A stretch of 64,000 bases of DNA, taken from the NCBI GenBank assembly GCA_009741485.1, contig VKON01002060.1, forward strand, positions 17,780 through 81,779, in the 5' to 3' direction. Under the pieces are notes generated by a model. That model was not told the DNA's origin and did not search any database. It saw only the letters and a list, made by a program, of their open reading frames with translations. Made by a program: the position numbers and the translations under genes. Of this stretch, positions 1 to 10,226 are shown one piece after another. How positions within the stretch are numbered: the first letter of the stretch is position 1; every line of letters starts with the position of its first letter. The DNA is from Malurus cyaneus samueli (lineage: Eukaryota > Chordata > Aves > Passeriformes > Maluridae).

Positions 1-888
1 GACACCCAGGTTTGTGTCGCTGCTCACGTTTCCTGCCCAGAAAGGTGAAAATTTGGGTTAAAACTGTGATTCCTGTTTATGGATCCTTTCCTGCCCAGAA
101 AGGTGAAAATTTGGGTTAAAACTGTGGATTCCCAGTTTATGGATCCATTCCTGCCCAGAAAGGTGAAAATTGGGGTTAAAACTGTGGATTCTCAGTTTAT
201 GGATCCTTTCCTGCCCCAGAAAGGTGAAAATTGGGGTTAAAACTGTGGATTCCCATTTTATGGATCCATTCTGCCCAGCAGGTGGAAATTGGGTTAAAAC
301 TGTGAATTCCCAGTTCATGGATCCTCAGGACCTTTTCTGCCCAGAAAGGTGAAAATTGGGGTTAAAACTGTGGATTCTCAGTTTATGGATCCATTCCTGC
401 CCAGAAAGGTGAAAATTGGGGTTAAAACTGTGGATTCCCAGTTTATGGATCCTTTCCTGCCCCAGCCAGGTGAAAATTGGGGTTAAAACTGTGGATTCCT
501 GGTTTATGGATCCTTTCCTGCCCCAGAAAGGTGAAAATTGGGGTTAAAACTGTGGATTCCCAGTTTATGGATCCTTTCCTGCCCCAGCCAGGTGAAAATT
601 GGGGTTAAAACTGTGGATTCCTGGTTTATGGATCCTTTCCTGCCCCAGCAGGTGAAAATTGGGGTTAAAACTGTGGATTCCCAGTTTATGGATCCTTTCC
701 TGCCCCAGAAAGGTGAAAATTTGGATTAAAACTGTAGATTCCTGGTTTATGGATCCATTCCTGCCCAGAAAGGTGAAAATTTGGGTTAAAACTGTGAATT
801 CCCAGTTTATGGATCCTTTCCTGCCCCAGCCGGTGAAAATTGGGGTTAAAACTGTGGATTCCCATTTTATGGATCCTTTCCTGCCCCG
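1..888. repeat. 61-bp minisatellite in SFXN5 intron 1
   Basis: About 14-15 head-to-tail copies of a 61-bp unit fill the start of the window. Each has the core GGTGAAAATTGGGGTTAAAA and a GTTTATGGATCC segment; the spacing between successive GTTAAAACT cores is 60-61 bp. Units differ by single substitutions (cccagaaagg versus cccagccagg) and one 10-bp interruption near 320-335. The array is cut by the left window edge, so its full length is unknown. Short open frames here are repeat-encoded and not genes. Confidence 0.95.
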
Positions 889-1208
889 CCCAGGCTGTGA
901 TTCCACAATTCCTCTGCACCGTTTGGAGGAATTCCCTCCTTTTGGAGGAATTCCCTTCTCCAAACGACATCTCAGGAGAGAGGAGATCCATTGTGTTATC
1001 CGTGAGCAAAAACAGCACCGTGAGCAGCAAATGAAGAATCTCCAAACCTTCCTGCTCCTGATCCTGCTGCAATGGGATCCTGGGTGGGAATGATGGGATG
1101 GGAAGGGATGGGAAAGGACCTTGGACGGGGAATTAATGGAATCGTTTGGGATGGTTTGGGATGGGAAGGGTCCTTGGATGGACCAGATTGGATGGGGAAT
1201 TGATGGGA
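889..1208. other. Noncoding spacer, SFXN5 intron 1
   Basis: I see no gene here. The right half is a loose GGGATGGGAAGG-type simple repeat that runs into the pure GGAAA array. By position it lies in intron 1 of SFXN5, which is read leftward from 4.7 kb. Confidence 0.6.
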
Positions 1209-1304
1209 TGGGAAGGAAAGGAAAGGAAAGGAAAGGAAAGGAAAGGAAAGGAAAGGAAAGGAAAGGAAAGGAAAGGAAAGGAAAGGAAAGGAAAGGGAAA
1301 GGAA
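1209..1304. repeat. (GGAAA)n microsatellite
   Basis: About 18 nearly perfect GGAAA pentamers form an uninterrupted polypurine strand. It is typical of avian polypurine pentamer repeats. Confidence 0.95.
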
Positions 1305-1305
1305 A

Positions 1306-2300
1306 GGAATCCCGATCCTGCTCTGAAGCCATCCCGGGGCCGGCTCTGCTCCCGAGGTTTTTGTCCCTCTTGTCCTTGTTTCCCCGCAGGAGGAGGGTGC
1401 CCTTTGTCCCTCCCAGCCCCGGTTCCAGCTCAGTGTCCCCTGCACAGCCCCGGAGCTGCTCCCGGCCCCGCTCCCCAGGAAAAAGGAGCCCTGGAATCCC
1501 ACGGGATCCGTCCGGAATTCCAACAACCGCCCCGAGCGGGAGAGCTCACCCTGCCCAACACAACCCTGAGATCCTAAAAACAGATAAAAACCGGGAAGGG
1601 CAGGAGCAGCTGGAAGGGCAGGTTTAGGGCCGCTGGTCCCTCGGGAATATGCTGGGGTTGCTGAAGTTTGAAAGGAAACCCCAAGGTCAAGATGGGGAAA
1701 TAAAGAAGTGGAAGAGCCTGATCCAAGGCTGGAGGAGCTGGGAATGTGAGGGTGGTGTGTTCCAAATGGGGCAGAGCTGACACAGGATCCCACCAAAACA
1801 AACCCCAGAAACATCCCAGCCTCACAGCACAGCCATAAACCCCAGAAACATCCCAGCTCTGTGACCCCACAGTCACAAACCCCAGAAACACCCCAGCTCT
1901 GTGACCCCACAGTCACAAACCCCAGAAACATCCCAGCCCCAGCTCTGTGACCCCACAGCACCCTCACCTTCCAGACATGTCCAACCTCAGGCAGAGGGAG
2001 CAGGAGGGCACAGGGAATATGGGATGAAGGCAACGGGACCCCAACACCTCAACCCCACCCACAGATCCCAGAGCTCCCCTGGAAATCCCCAGGAAGGGGA
2101 TAAAGGGCTGAAAAAGCACGGGAGGGGATGGTTTGGGATGCTCAGGCAAAAAGTCCCCAAAGAGCCCATTGCTGAAAGGGCTGAAAAAAACGGGTGGGAG
2201 TTGCTTTGGGATGCTCGGGCAAAGCGTCCCCTAAGAACCCATTGGCATAGCATCTTCCCCAGCGGGTGCCCCCCTCCCCGAGCCGGGCACACCCTGCGGG
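1306..2300. repeat. 1-kb tandem duplication, copy B1
   Basis: This block starts at GGAATCCCGATCCTGCTCTG and ends in GAGCCGGGCACACCCTGC. It is repeated immediately afterwards at 2309-3282, differing mostly by single-base indels. Inside, at about 1795-1975, a 40-bp subunit (CCCAGAAACATCCCAG core plus CTGTGACCCCACAG) is repeated four to five times. No coding content is recognised. It lies in SFXN5 intron 1. Confidence 0.9.
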
Positions 2301-2308
2301 AGGGAAGA

Positions 2309-3282
2309 AAGGAATCCCGATCCTGCTCTGAAGCCATCCGGGGCCGGCTCTGCTCCCGAGGTTTTTGTCCCTCTTGTCCTTGTTTTCCCGCAGGAGGAGG
2401 GTGCCCTTTGTCCCTCCAGCCCCGGTTCCAGCTCAGTGTCCCCTGCACAGCCCCGGAGCTGCTCCCGGCCCCGCTCCCCAGGAAAAAGGAGCCCTGGAAC
2501 CCACAGGGATCCGCCGGAATTCCAACAACGCCCGAGCGGGAGAGCTCACCCTGCCCAACACAACCCTGAGATCCTAAAAACAGATAAAAACCGGAAGGAG
2601 GAGCAGCTGGAAGGCAGGTTTAGGGCCGCTGTCCCTCGGGAATATGCTGGGTTGCTGAAGTTTGGAAGGAAACCCCAAGGTCACAGATGGGGAAATAAAG
2701 AAGTGGAAGAGCCTGATCCAAGGCTGGAGGAGGCTGGGAATGTGAGGGTGGTGTGTTCCAAATGGGGCAGAGCTGCACAGGATCCCACCAAAACAAACCC
2801 CAGAAACATCCCAGCCTCACAGCACAGCCATAAACCCCAGAACATCCCAGCTCTGTGACCCCACAGTCACAAACCCCAGAAACACCCCAGCTCTGTGACC
2901 CCACAGTCACAAACCCCAGAAACATCCCAGCCCAGCTCTGTGACCCCACAGCACCCTCACCTTCCAGACATGTCCAACCTCAGGCAGAGGGAGCAGGAGG
3001 GCACAGGGAATATGGGATGAAGGCAACGGGACCCCAACACCTCAACCCCACCCACAGATCCCAGAGCTCCCTGGAATCCCCAGGAAGGGGATAAAGGGCT
3101 GAAAAAGCACGGGAGGGGATGGTTTGGATGCTCCAGGAAAAGTCCCCAAAGAGCCCATTGCTGAAAGGGCTGAAAAAAACGGGTGGGAGTTGCTTTGGGA
3201 TGCTCGGGCAAAGCGTCCCCTAAGAACCCATTGGCATAGCATCTTCCAGCGGTGCCCCCCTCCCCGAGCCGGGCACACCCTG
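2309..3282. repeat. 1-kb tandem duplication, copy B2
   Basis: This is the second copy of the 1306-2300 block, with many one-base deletions relative to copy 1 (for example AGCGGTGCCC against AGCGGGTGCCC). The indel-only pattern suggests unpolished long-read sequence of the same locus rather than an old duplication. Confidence 0.9.
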
Positions 3283-4234
3283 CCACAGCCCCACAGCCCC
3301 TCTGGTGGCACTGCCAGCAGTCAGGCGCTCCCTAATGACAGAACGCAGCCATGGGCTGACGCCTCGCCAAGCGTGCCTGCAGTCATCTGTGGTGTCTAGG
3401 AGGGAGGAAACGCCTCCTCCTCCTCCTCCCTCTCCTCCTCCTTCTCTCTCTGTTTACAGAGCTCCCTCTGTTCCCAGCCGAGCATCCCCCCGCTCCTGGG
3501 GGGTCACCCCACCCCTGTCACCCCATCCCTGTCACCCCACCCCTGTCACCCCATCCCTGTCACCCCGGGATGTGCCCAGGGACCTCCTGCGCTGGTGGCA
3601 CCTCCAAGCCACCTTGTTCCTACAGGCAGGGACACCTCCATGCCCCCAGGCTGCCCCAAATCCCACAGGAATGTGGGGAGAGGAGCGGCTCCACCGTGGG
3701 ATGGATCCATGGGAAACCAACAGCTCATCCCAAAGGGGATTTTGGGGCAAGCCAAGGCAGTTGTTGAGTCAGGTTGGGTGAAATAGGGATTGTGGACTGA
3801 TTGGATAATGGGAATGGTCTCCGGGGGGTTTGTCCCAATGGTGGGACACGTTCACAGCCCAAGATTAAGGAGCAGCTTCTCCACAGGACCCTGCCCAGCT
3901 CCAGAGGAACTGAGAGAGATTTTATGAGCTTTTTTATCAGCCTGAGCTGTTCCACAGGCAAAACAAGTGATCCCTGGTCATGCACTGGGTGGTGGCAGTG
4001 GAAGGGTCTGTTCCCCTACACCAGCTCACTGGGGACAGTGTGTGTGTGACCTCAGCACGGGCAGTTCTGCCCATCTCCAGGTCCAGAGTGGATAAGGATG
4101 TTGTGTTACACCCTGGGTGGTCACAGCCCAGCTCTGGGTCCATTGGCACCAAACCCGCTCAGCCCCTGGCGCGGCTGGCAAAGCGCCCACCCGGAGCATC
4201 CCTGGCTGCCAGCACACCTGGGAGGCCGCGCTCC

Positions 4235-4960
4235 ATCCAGAGCCGCCCTTCCCTCCCCGCCCCCTCGGGTGCCCGGGCACAGCCCATTCATTCCCTCCCC
4301 ATTCCCCCGCACCGTCCCCCGGGCCAAGGACGAGCCCGCGCCTGCGCACACCGGGACCCGCCGCTCCGCGCTGCGGCCGCGGGGCTCGAACCCGCGACCC
4401 TCGGGCCCCGGAGCCCCCCGCCCGCCGCGCTGCGCCCGCGCCACAGGACCAATGCCCGCCGCCGCCGGGACCCGCCGCGGGGGGGGCGGCGGCTCTGACT
4501 GACAGCTCGCGGCCAATGGCGCGGGGGCCGCGGGCCAATCAGCGCGCAGAGCGCGGGGGCGGGCTGCGGAGCGGGGAGCGGGGGGCTCCACGCTCTAGGG
4601 GGGCGATGGCGCGCTCGGGGCGGCGCAGCTCCCGCCGCCGCTCCCGGGGTCCCCCCGCGCCCTCCCGCCGCCCGCCGTACCTGCTCAAAGCGGGGCTTCC
4701 CAGCTGGAAGGGGGATAGTCCGCCGGCTCCGCCATCCCGCAAGCGCCACTTTACAGCCCTCCCCGCCGCCGGGCCCCGCCCCGGCGCGGCCCCGCTCTGA
4801 TTGGCTGCGGCCAACCGCAGCTGCCGCGGGGCACGCCGGGACATGGAGGTCCGCCGGGCACTGCCGGGGGCGGGGCTCGCCGCCGCGCCAGCCAATGGGA
4901 GAGCCTGGTGCGCGGGGCACCATGGGACATGTAGTTCCGAGACGATGGGAAGCGGGAGAG
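4235..4960 (-). promoter_or_regulatory. SFXN5: SFXN5 CpG-island promoter, copy 1
   Basis: A very GC- and CpG-rich island surrounds SFXN5 exon 1. Upstream of the start (higher coordinates on the minus strand) lie CCAAT boxes (ATTGG near 4799, CCAATGGG near 4892), GC boxes (GGGGGCGGGGC near 4866) and a CATGGGACATGTAGTTCC element near 4920-4938. On the minus strand the last reads GGAACTACATGTCCCATG, close to the ZNF143/THAP11 promoter element. No clear TATA box is seen. Two further CCAAT boxes and GC boxes at 4510-4570 lie inside intron 1 and could support divergent transcription. The promoter call is inference from composition, motifs and the adjoining exon. Confidence 0.75.
4681..4735 (-). CDS. 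SFXN5: SFXN5 first coding exon, copy 1 (frameshifted)
   Basis: Read on the minus strand, this exon starts GCGGGATGG at 4735 and ends TTTGAGCAG before the splice donor GTACGG at 4680. It is 55 bp, two bases short of the 57 bp implied by comparison with the second copy at 11659-11716. One G is missing in each of two homopolymers, so this copy is out of frame after the eighth codon. The consensus of the two copies is MAEPADYPPFQLGKPRFEQ. Its PPFQLGKPRF core is the N-terminal signature of vertebrate sideroflexin-5, a multi-pass inner mitochondrial membrane carrier of the sideroflexin family. The remaining exons lie left of the window. SFXN5 directly downstream of RAB11FIP5 on the same strand matches human gene order. 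Confidence 0.85.
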
Positions 4961-5124
4961 GGGAGGATTCACAGATGAGGGGGGGGGTCCTTGTGAACGT
5001 GACATGGAAAGGAGATTCTGGCCTTAACTGTGCAATTGATTGAGGCAAATAATAACACACCGAGAGGTGACACCCCAAAAACTTCTGAAAAACGATCCCA
5101 AATGTTATCAATGTTTATCACTAT

Positions 5125-5548
5125 GACATCTGTGACAGGAAGGACACGGAGGGGCTGGACGAGTCCAGGGCAGGAACGGAGCTGGGAAGGGTCTGGAGAA
5201 TCCTGAGGGAGCTGAAAGGGGCTCAGCCTGGAGCAAAGGAGGTCCGGGGGATCCTTTTCCCCTATAAATTTCCCTGCCTGGAGGGGCAGAGCGGGATTTG
5301 GGATGTCATCCAAAAAAAGGGACAGGAGGAGGAGGAACGGCCTCAGGCTGGCCAGGGCAGGGCCAGGGGACATGGGGAAATTCCTCCTTGGAAAGGGCTC
5401 AAGCCTGGTGGAGTCCCCATCCCTGGAGGATCCCGAGCCCTGGGATGTGGCACTTGGGGCACGGAGCAGGATGACCATGGGCTGGGGGATGGTTGGACTG
5501 ATGACCTCGAGTTCTTTTTCCAACCCCAACAATTCACGATTTCCTTAT
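5125..5548 (+). mobile_element. CR1 LINE 3' fragment
   Basis: This has the recognisable order of the avian CR1 3' end: GGAACGGCCTCAGGCTGG, then GGAAATTCCTCC, then CCCCATCCCTGGAGG, then GATGGTTGGACTGATGACC and TTCCAACCCCAACAATTC. It is truncated at the 5' end, as usual for CR1, and shows no open reverse-transcriptase frame. The second block copy is at 12118-12545. Confidence 0.9.
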
Positions 5549-5559
5549 GGACCCCCCCT

Positions 5560-6030
5560 CCTCGGGCAGGCGCCCACCCCGCAGGGCAGCGATAACGATC
5601 TGTGGAAAGCCAAGGTCTGCGGGGCTGGGCGCTGCGGGCAGGCGGAGCCGCCTCCGATCTCCTCCCGATTAGTGGGATAAGAATGTCCGGACCTTCAATG
5701 GCAGCGAAATTGTTTGGAGGATTAGGATCAACTCCGAGGAAGCCACGGGGACAGCAAACAGAGGAGATGCGGGGCAGGGAGGGAGCCCGGTGCTGAGGCA
5801 AAGTTCAGCGGGACGGGGGTCAGGAACAGGTTTCATCCAAGGAGGATTTAAATCGATCTGAAAAAAAAAAAAAAGCAACCTATTTGTATCCAGGAACACT
5901 GTGACCATCCCGTTTTACTGGGAATGCTGCTGGTGAATTCAGAGCTGATATTTCCGCGCTTCCCCACTGCAAAAGCAATTGCTGCTTTTGGCTAATTCAG
6001 CACTGATCTCTGAATCCCAAATTTCCTGCA
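5560..6030. other. Noncoding spacer, start of block D1
   Basis: I see no gene. It includes a short poly-A tract near 5860 and the sequence that recurs near 8963 and 12720 (GATTAGGATCAA, GCAAACAGAGGAGATGCG). Confidence 0.6.
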
Positions 6031-6185
6031 GCTGGGGGAAAGGGATGGAAAGGGGGAAAAGGATGGGAAGGGTGGAAAGGGAGGGGAAGGGAGGTGGAAG
6101 GTGGAAGGGAGAAGAGGGGGAAAGGGATGGGAAAGGGTGGAAGTGGGGTGGAAAAGTGAAGGGATGGAAAAAAGGATGGAAAGAG
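6031..6185. repeat. (GGGATGGAAA)n purine-rich array
   Basis: An irregular array of GGGATGGAAAGG/GGGAAGGG units, purine-rich on the plus strand. It recurs in the related blocks at about 9316-9482 and 13082-13256. Confidence 0.85.
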
Positions 6186-7027
6186 CTTCTGGCCGTGCCC
6201 ACAGGGTGGAAAGAGGAGCAGAAAGGAGCAGGGCATCAATGATTATGATTGTGTTCGTCTTCAGAGGCGCTGCTGAAATGGGCTTGCTGCTTGCCCCGCG
6301 GTGACAGCGGCGACACCGCCACTGCTGCCGGGCTGGGAGCGCCAGCGGGACGGGGACAGGGCAGGAGGAGCGGACAGAGAGCGGGGGACGGGGCAGGGGA
6401 GGGACAGGAGGAGGGGGACGGAGGAGACGGGAGGGGACGGAGGAGAACAGGAGCAGGGGGGACGGGCGGGACAGGGGACAGGGGTGCAGGGAACCAGGAT
6501 GGACCGGATACAGGAAACCGGAGGAGAGGAACACAGGCGACGGAAACAGACGGACAGACTGGGACAGGCATGGGACCAAGGAGACATGGACAGAGAACAG
6601 ACAGGAAACCAGGACAGACACCCCTGCATACACCGACGCTCTGCAGTCCTGGTCATCTCCATCCCCAAAACCAGCCCCGTTACTCCTCCCATCCGAAAAA
6701 CTGATTCCCGCAAACCGCCCCGCTCCCCCCAATCCCCATCTCACAGGAACCCCTCCACTCCCTGCGCACCCCAGCCACCGCGGTCCAATGACAACGGAAT
6801 TGTAACACAGAGGGAGAGAATCTGTTTATCTCAAACCACATTTGGAGTGACATATAGACTATCACTTTTTTGGGTTAAATACCAGAAAGAATATCAATTC
6901 TTTGGCTGATATCAATCCCACCAGATCCATCCCGACTGACAACTTGTGTTTCCCTGCTTTGGGGAAGGAGGGGGGGGTGACGCTTCCCCAGTCAGAAATG
7001 TTGCTTCTTTCCAATTTGTTTCTTGGT
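6186..7027. other. Noncoding spacer, D1/E1 junction
   Basis: I see no gene. 6340-6620 is GGGACAGG/GGAGGAC-rich simple sequence. At about 6722 the sequence passes into block E1, which starts with AATCCCCATCTCACAGG. Confidence 0.6.
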
Positions 7028-7086
7028 TTGTTTTTTTTTTTTGTTTGGTTTTTTTTTTTTTTTTGTTTGGTTGTTTTTTTTGTTTT

Positions 7087-7123
<37 letters not shown>
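7028..7123. repeat. Poly-T tract
   Basis: T-rich run with scattered G, ending in roughly 35 uninterrupted T. The E2 copy is at 14288-14379 with different homopolymer lengths. K- or F-rich open frames here are meaningless. Confidence 0.95.
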
Positions 7124-7124
<1 letters not shown>

Positions 7125-7326
7125 GAACAAACCCCCCAGACACTGAGTGAGCTCATCTAGAAGTTTGGAGTGGAGGGCTCCAAGGGTGGCCCCCTGAAGG
7201 AGGCTGTGACCCCATAGGCTGGAGCAGGGTCCTGGCAGGACTCAGGACCCCAAACTGGAGCAGTTCCTGAGGAGCTGCAGCCCAAGGGATGACCCAGCGC
7301 TCCTGGAGGGATGCCCCACAAATGTG
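7124..7326. other. Noncoding spacer in block E1
   Basis: No gene or element is recognised. The matching sequence in E2 begins at about 14380. Confidence 0.5.
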
Positions 7327-7655
7327 TGGGAAAGGGATGGAAAAGGGATGGAAAGGGATGGAAAAGGGATGGAAAAGGGGTGGGAAAGAGGTGGAAAAGG
7401 GGTGGGAAAGGGGTGGGAAAGGGATGGGAAAGGGGTGGGAAAGGGGTGGAAAAGGGATGGGAAAGGGATGAAAACGGGTGGAATGGGATGGAAATGGGAT
7501 GGAAAAGGATGGGAAAAGGGGTGGAAAAGGGATGGAAAACGTGTGGAAAACGGGTGGAATGGATGGAAAAGGGATGGAAAGTGGGGTGGAAAAAGGGATG
7601 GGAAAGGGATTGGAAAGGAATAGGAAAGGGATGGAAAAGGGGTGGGAAAGGGAAG
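7327..7655. repeat. (GGGATGGAAAA)n array
   Basis: About 30 units of GGGATGGAAAA, GGGGTGGAAAA and GGGATGGGAAA. Glycine/lysine/tryptophan-rich open frames on the plus strand and proline/phenylalanine-rich ones on the minus strand are repeat translation. It is duplicated at 14586-14915. Confidence 0.95.
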
Positions 7656-8517
7656 CCCAGGCTGGAGCTCAGGAGTCCAAGCCCAGGAAGGACAGAGCCC
7701 ACGCTCATGGACTGAGCACAGCCCCATTCCCTGTGAGGAATTCAGGAGGGAAGCTGAGCCTGGGAAGAAAGGAGGGGTGGGGAAGAGGATTTGAGATTTG
7801 GGTTTATTTGTCATTGCCCTGCTCTGGTTTGATTGGCAATTAATTAAACTGATTTCCCCAAATCGAGCCTGTTCTTGCCCGTGAGGATCTCTCCCTGCCT
7901 TTATCCCAAAAGGAGTTTTTGTTGTATTTTCTCTCCTGCCCAGCTGAGGAGGGGAGTCAGAGTGGCTTTGGGGTGCACCCAGGATCGCTCCACACACCGA
8001 GGGAATTCTGGGGTTCCGGACCCCCTCCCACATGGGGACAGCTGCGTGTGGGGCCGGGCTGGCTCCGGGACAAAGTCACAGGAACACTCCCTGTCAGCTT
8101 CCATCTGTAAAGCCAGATTTGGAGAAAACTTGTGTTTGGGCAGCACAACTCCAGCTTGGAACAGCAATGGCACGCAGCTCCTCCTGCAGGGACGGAATTG
8201 TTCCCGTCAGGCGCTGAGAGAGAGGCACAGACCCCACCGAGCGGGCACGGGGGGAATGAGAAGGGATAAATAAAAAAAGGGCATTAAACCCTCTCCCTTT
8301 CCCCTCCCGAACCATCCCGGGTTAAGCCATCCCCATCTCCGCAAGGCTCCATCGAGCCGGAGGGAAAAATGAACGGGATTAGAGCCGAGGAAGCGCCTCT
8401 GTGCGAGCAGCAGGGTCATTCACGGCGGCTTAAGGGAGGGATTTGAGGCTTGAATGGAGATAGGAGAGAGAGCTGAGAAGGAAAAAAAACTGAGTGGTGA
8501 AAGGTGGGAGGGACTGG
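7656..8517. other. Noncoding spacer in block E1
   Basis: Moderately GC-rich unique sequence between two purine arrays. It has no recognisable exon or mobile element and is duplicated at 14916-15780. Confidence 0.55.
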
Positions 8518-8695
8518 GGGAGAGGAGAGGAGAGGAGAGGAGAGGAGAGGAGGAGAGGAGAGGAGAGGAGAGGAAGGGAGGAGAGGAGAGGAGAGGGAGA
8601 GGAGAGGAGAGGAAGGAGAGGAGAGGAGAGGGAGAGAGAGGAGGAGAGAGGAGGAGGAGGAGAGGAGAGGAGAGGAGAGGAGGGGAGAGGAGGGA
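8518..8695. repeat. (GAGAG)n polypurine tract
   Basis: An almost uninterrupted G/A strand of GGAGAGGAGA units. About 110 bp further on it is followed by a CCCTT polypyrimidine tract (8808-8905). The pair recurs in E2 at 15781-15962 and 16060-16165. Confidence 0.95.
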
Positions 8696-8807
8696 GCTGC
8701 AGGCAGGAGGGTGGGGGCGGATCAGGGCAGGAGGAACATCCCAGAGTGCCCGATGGAGCCGGGTGTTCTCCAGGCTGGACTTCGTGATGCAACAGGAGCC
8801 CTTCCCT

Positions 8808-8905
8808 TTTCCTTCCCTTCCCTTCCCTTCCCTTCCCTTCCCTTCCCTCCCTCCCTTCCCTTCCCTTCCCTTCCTTCCCTTCCCTTTTCCTTCCCTTCCT
8901 TCCAC
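8808..8905. repeat. (CCCTT)n polypyrimidine tract
   Basis: About 18 CCCTT/CCTTT pentamers with a few CCT interruptions. Confidence 0.95.
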
Positions 8906-8962
8906 CTCACCGGGCTCTCTGCCCTTCCCAGCGCTGATTTCTCACAAATCCTCAGGAATGCA

Positions 8963-10226
8963 GGATTAGGATCAATTCTCCGAGGAAGCGCACGGGGACA
9001 GCAAACAGAGGAGATGCGGTGGGGCAGGGAGGGAGCCCGGTGCTGAGGAGGCAAGTCAGCGGGGACAGAGCGGGTCAGGAACAGGATTTCCATCCAAGGA
9101 GGAATTAAAAATCGCATCTGAAAAAAAAAAAAAAAAGGAACCTAATTTGCTATCCAGGAACACTGTGACCATCCCGTTTTACTGGGAATGCTGCTGGTGA
9201 ATTCAGAGCTGATAATTTCCTGCGTTCTTCCCACCTGCAAAAGCAATTGCTGCTTTTAGGCTAATTCAGCACTGATCCCCTTGGCTGAATCCCAAATTTC
9301 CTGCAGCTCCGGGAAGGGATGGAAAGGGATGGAGAGAAGGGGATGAAAGGGATGGGAAGGGAGGAAAAGGGAGGGGAAAGGATGGAAGGGAGGAAGAAAG
9401 GTGGGAAAGGGTGGAAAGGATTGGGAAAGTGGGGAAGGTGGAAAAGGGGTGGAAAAGGGATGGAAAAAGGATGGGAAAGAGGCTCTGGCCGTGCCCACAG
9501 GGTGGAAAGAGGAGCAGAAAGGAGCAGGGCAATCAATGATATTTTATGATTTGTGTTCGTTTTTCCTCAGAGGCGCTGCTGAAATGGAGCTGTTGCTGCT
9601 GCCCCGCGGTGACAGCGGCGACACCGCCACTGCTGCCGGGCTGGGAGCGCCAGCGGGGACCGGGGACAGGGACAGGAGGAGGGGAGAGAGCGGGTGGGAC
9701 AGGGGCAGGGATGGGAAGAGAACCGGGGGACGGAGGAGACGGGGATGGGACAGGAGAACCAGAGACAGACGGGACGGGCAGGAGGAGCAGGGATGGGCAG
9801 GGCCGGGAGGGCAGGGGAACAGGAGGACAGGAGGAACAGGGATGGGGACAGGGGAGACGGGGACAGAGAGGACAGGACGGGCAGGAGAACGGGGACATGG
9901 ACAGGAGAGCAGGGATGTGAGAGGAGACGGGGTCAGATGGAACCAGAGACAGGGCCAGGGATGGGGACAGAAGGAACAGGGGACAGGAGGAACCAGGGAC
10001 AGGACACCCCCTGCTCCCGGAGCGCTCCTGCAGTCCCTGGGTCCATCTCCATCCCAAACCCAGCCTTCCCTCGGGGTTCTTTCCTTCTCCCCAGCTCCAT
10101 CCTAAAAGGAAAAACATAAATATCGATATAAAGTTCTCATTGACAGCAGCTTTCCAGGGCAGCTCCCCCTCCCCGGGAGGCTCCGTCCCGCATTTCCCGG
10201 GGCAGGAGATCCGTCCGCTGCCGCCC
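8963..10226. repeat. Extra block D2
   Basis: This is a third copy of block D, inserted between E1 and C2. It begins at GATTAGGATCAATTCTCC, directly after the E1 sequence CTCAGGAATGCAG, and ends at CCGCTGCCGCCCCA. It includes a GGGATGGAAA array (9316-9482) and GGACAGGAGG simple sequence (9650-10000). D2 and D3 match each other more closely than D1. No gene is seen. Confidence 0.85.
9316..9482. repeat. (GGGATGGAAA)n array in D2
   Basis: Purine-rich array equivalent to 6031-6185 and 13082-13256. Confidence 0.9.

Larger units (their letters stand above)
3283..8962. repeat. Large duplicated block C1-D1-E1
   Basis: This is the first copy of a roughly 5.7-6.0 kb block. It holds the SFXN5 promoter and exon 1 (C1, 3283 to about 5700), a GGGATGGAAA-rich and GGGACAGG-rich segment (D1, about 5700-6720) and a T-tract/polypurine segment (E1, about 6722-8962). 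The same order recurs at 10227-16213. D1 is the most divergent part. At 3415-3440 and 3500-3562 it holds short CCT and CCCCATCCCTGTCA repeats. Confidence 0.9.

Noticed and set aside
4381..4412. tRNA-like T-arm on the minus strand (GCGGGTTCGAGCCCCGC), repeated near 11345
   Set aside because: The T-arm and B-box match well, but no matching acceptor stem, D-arm/A-box or anticodon arm is found in the preceding 60 bases. It is a chance match in a CpG island.
4117..4923. Long Arg/Pro/Ala-rich frames in the SFXN5 CpG island
   Set aside because: Stop codons are rare in such GC-rich sequence. Only the short splice-bounded SFXN5 exon has family support.
7311..7715. Gly/Lys/Trp-rich and Pro/Phe-rich frames, also at 14409-15020
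   Set aside because: Translation of the (GGGATGGAAAA)n array in both orientations.
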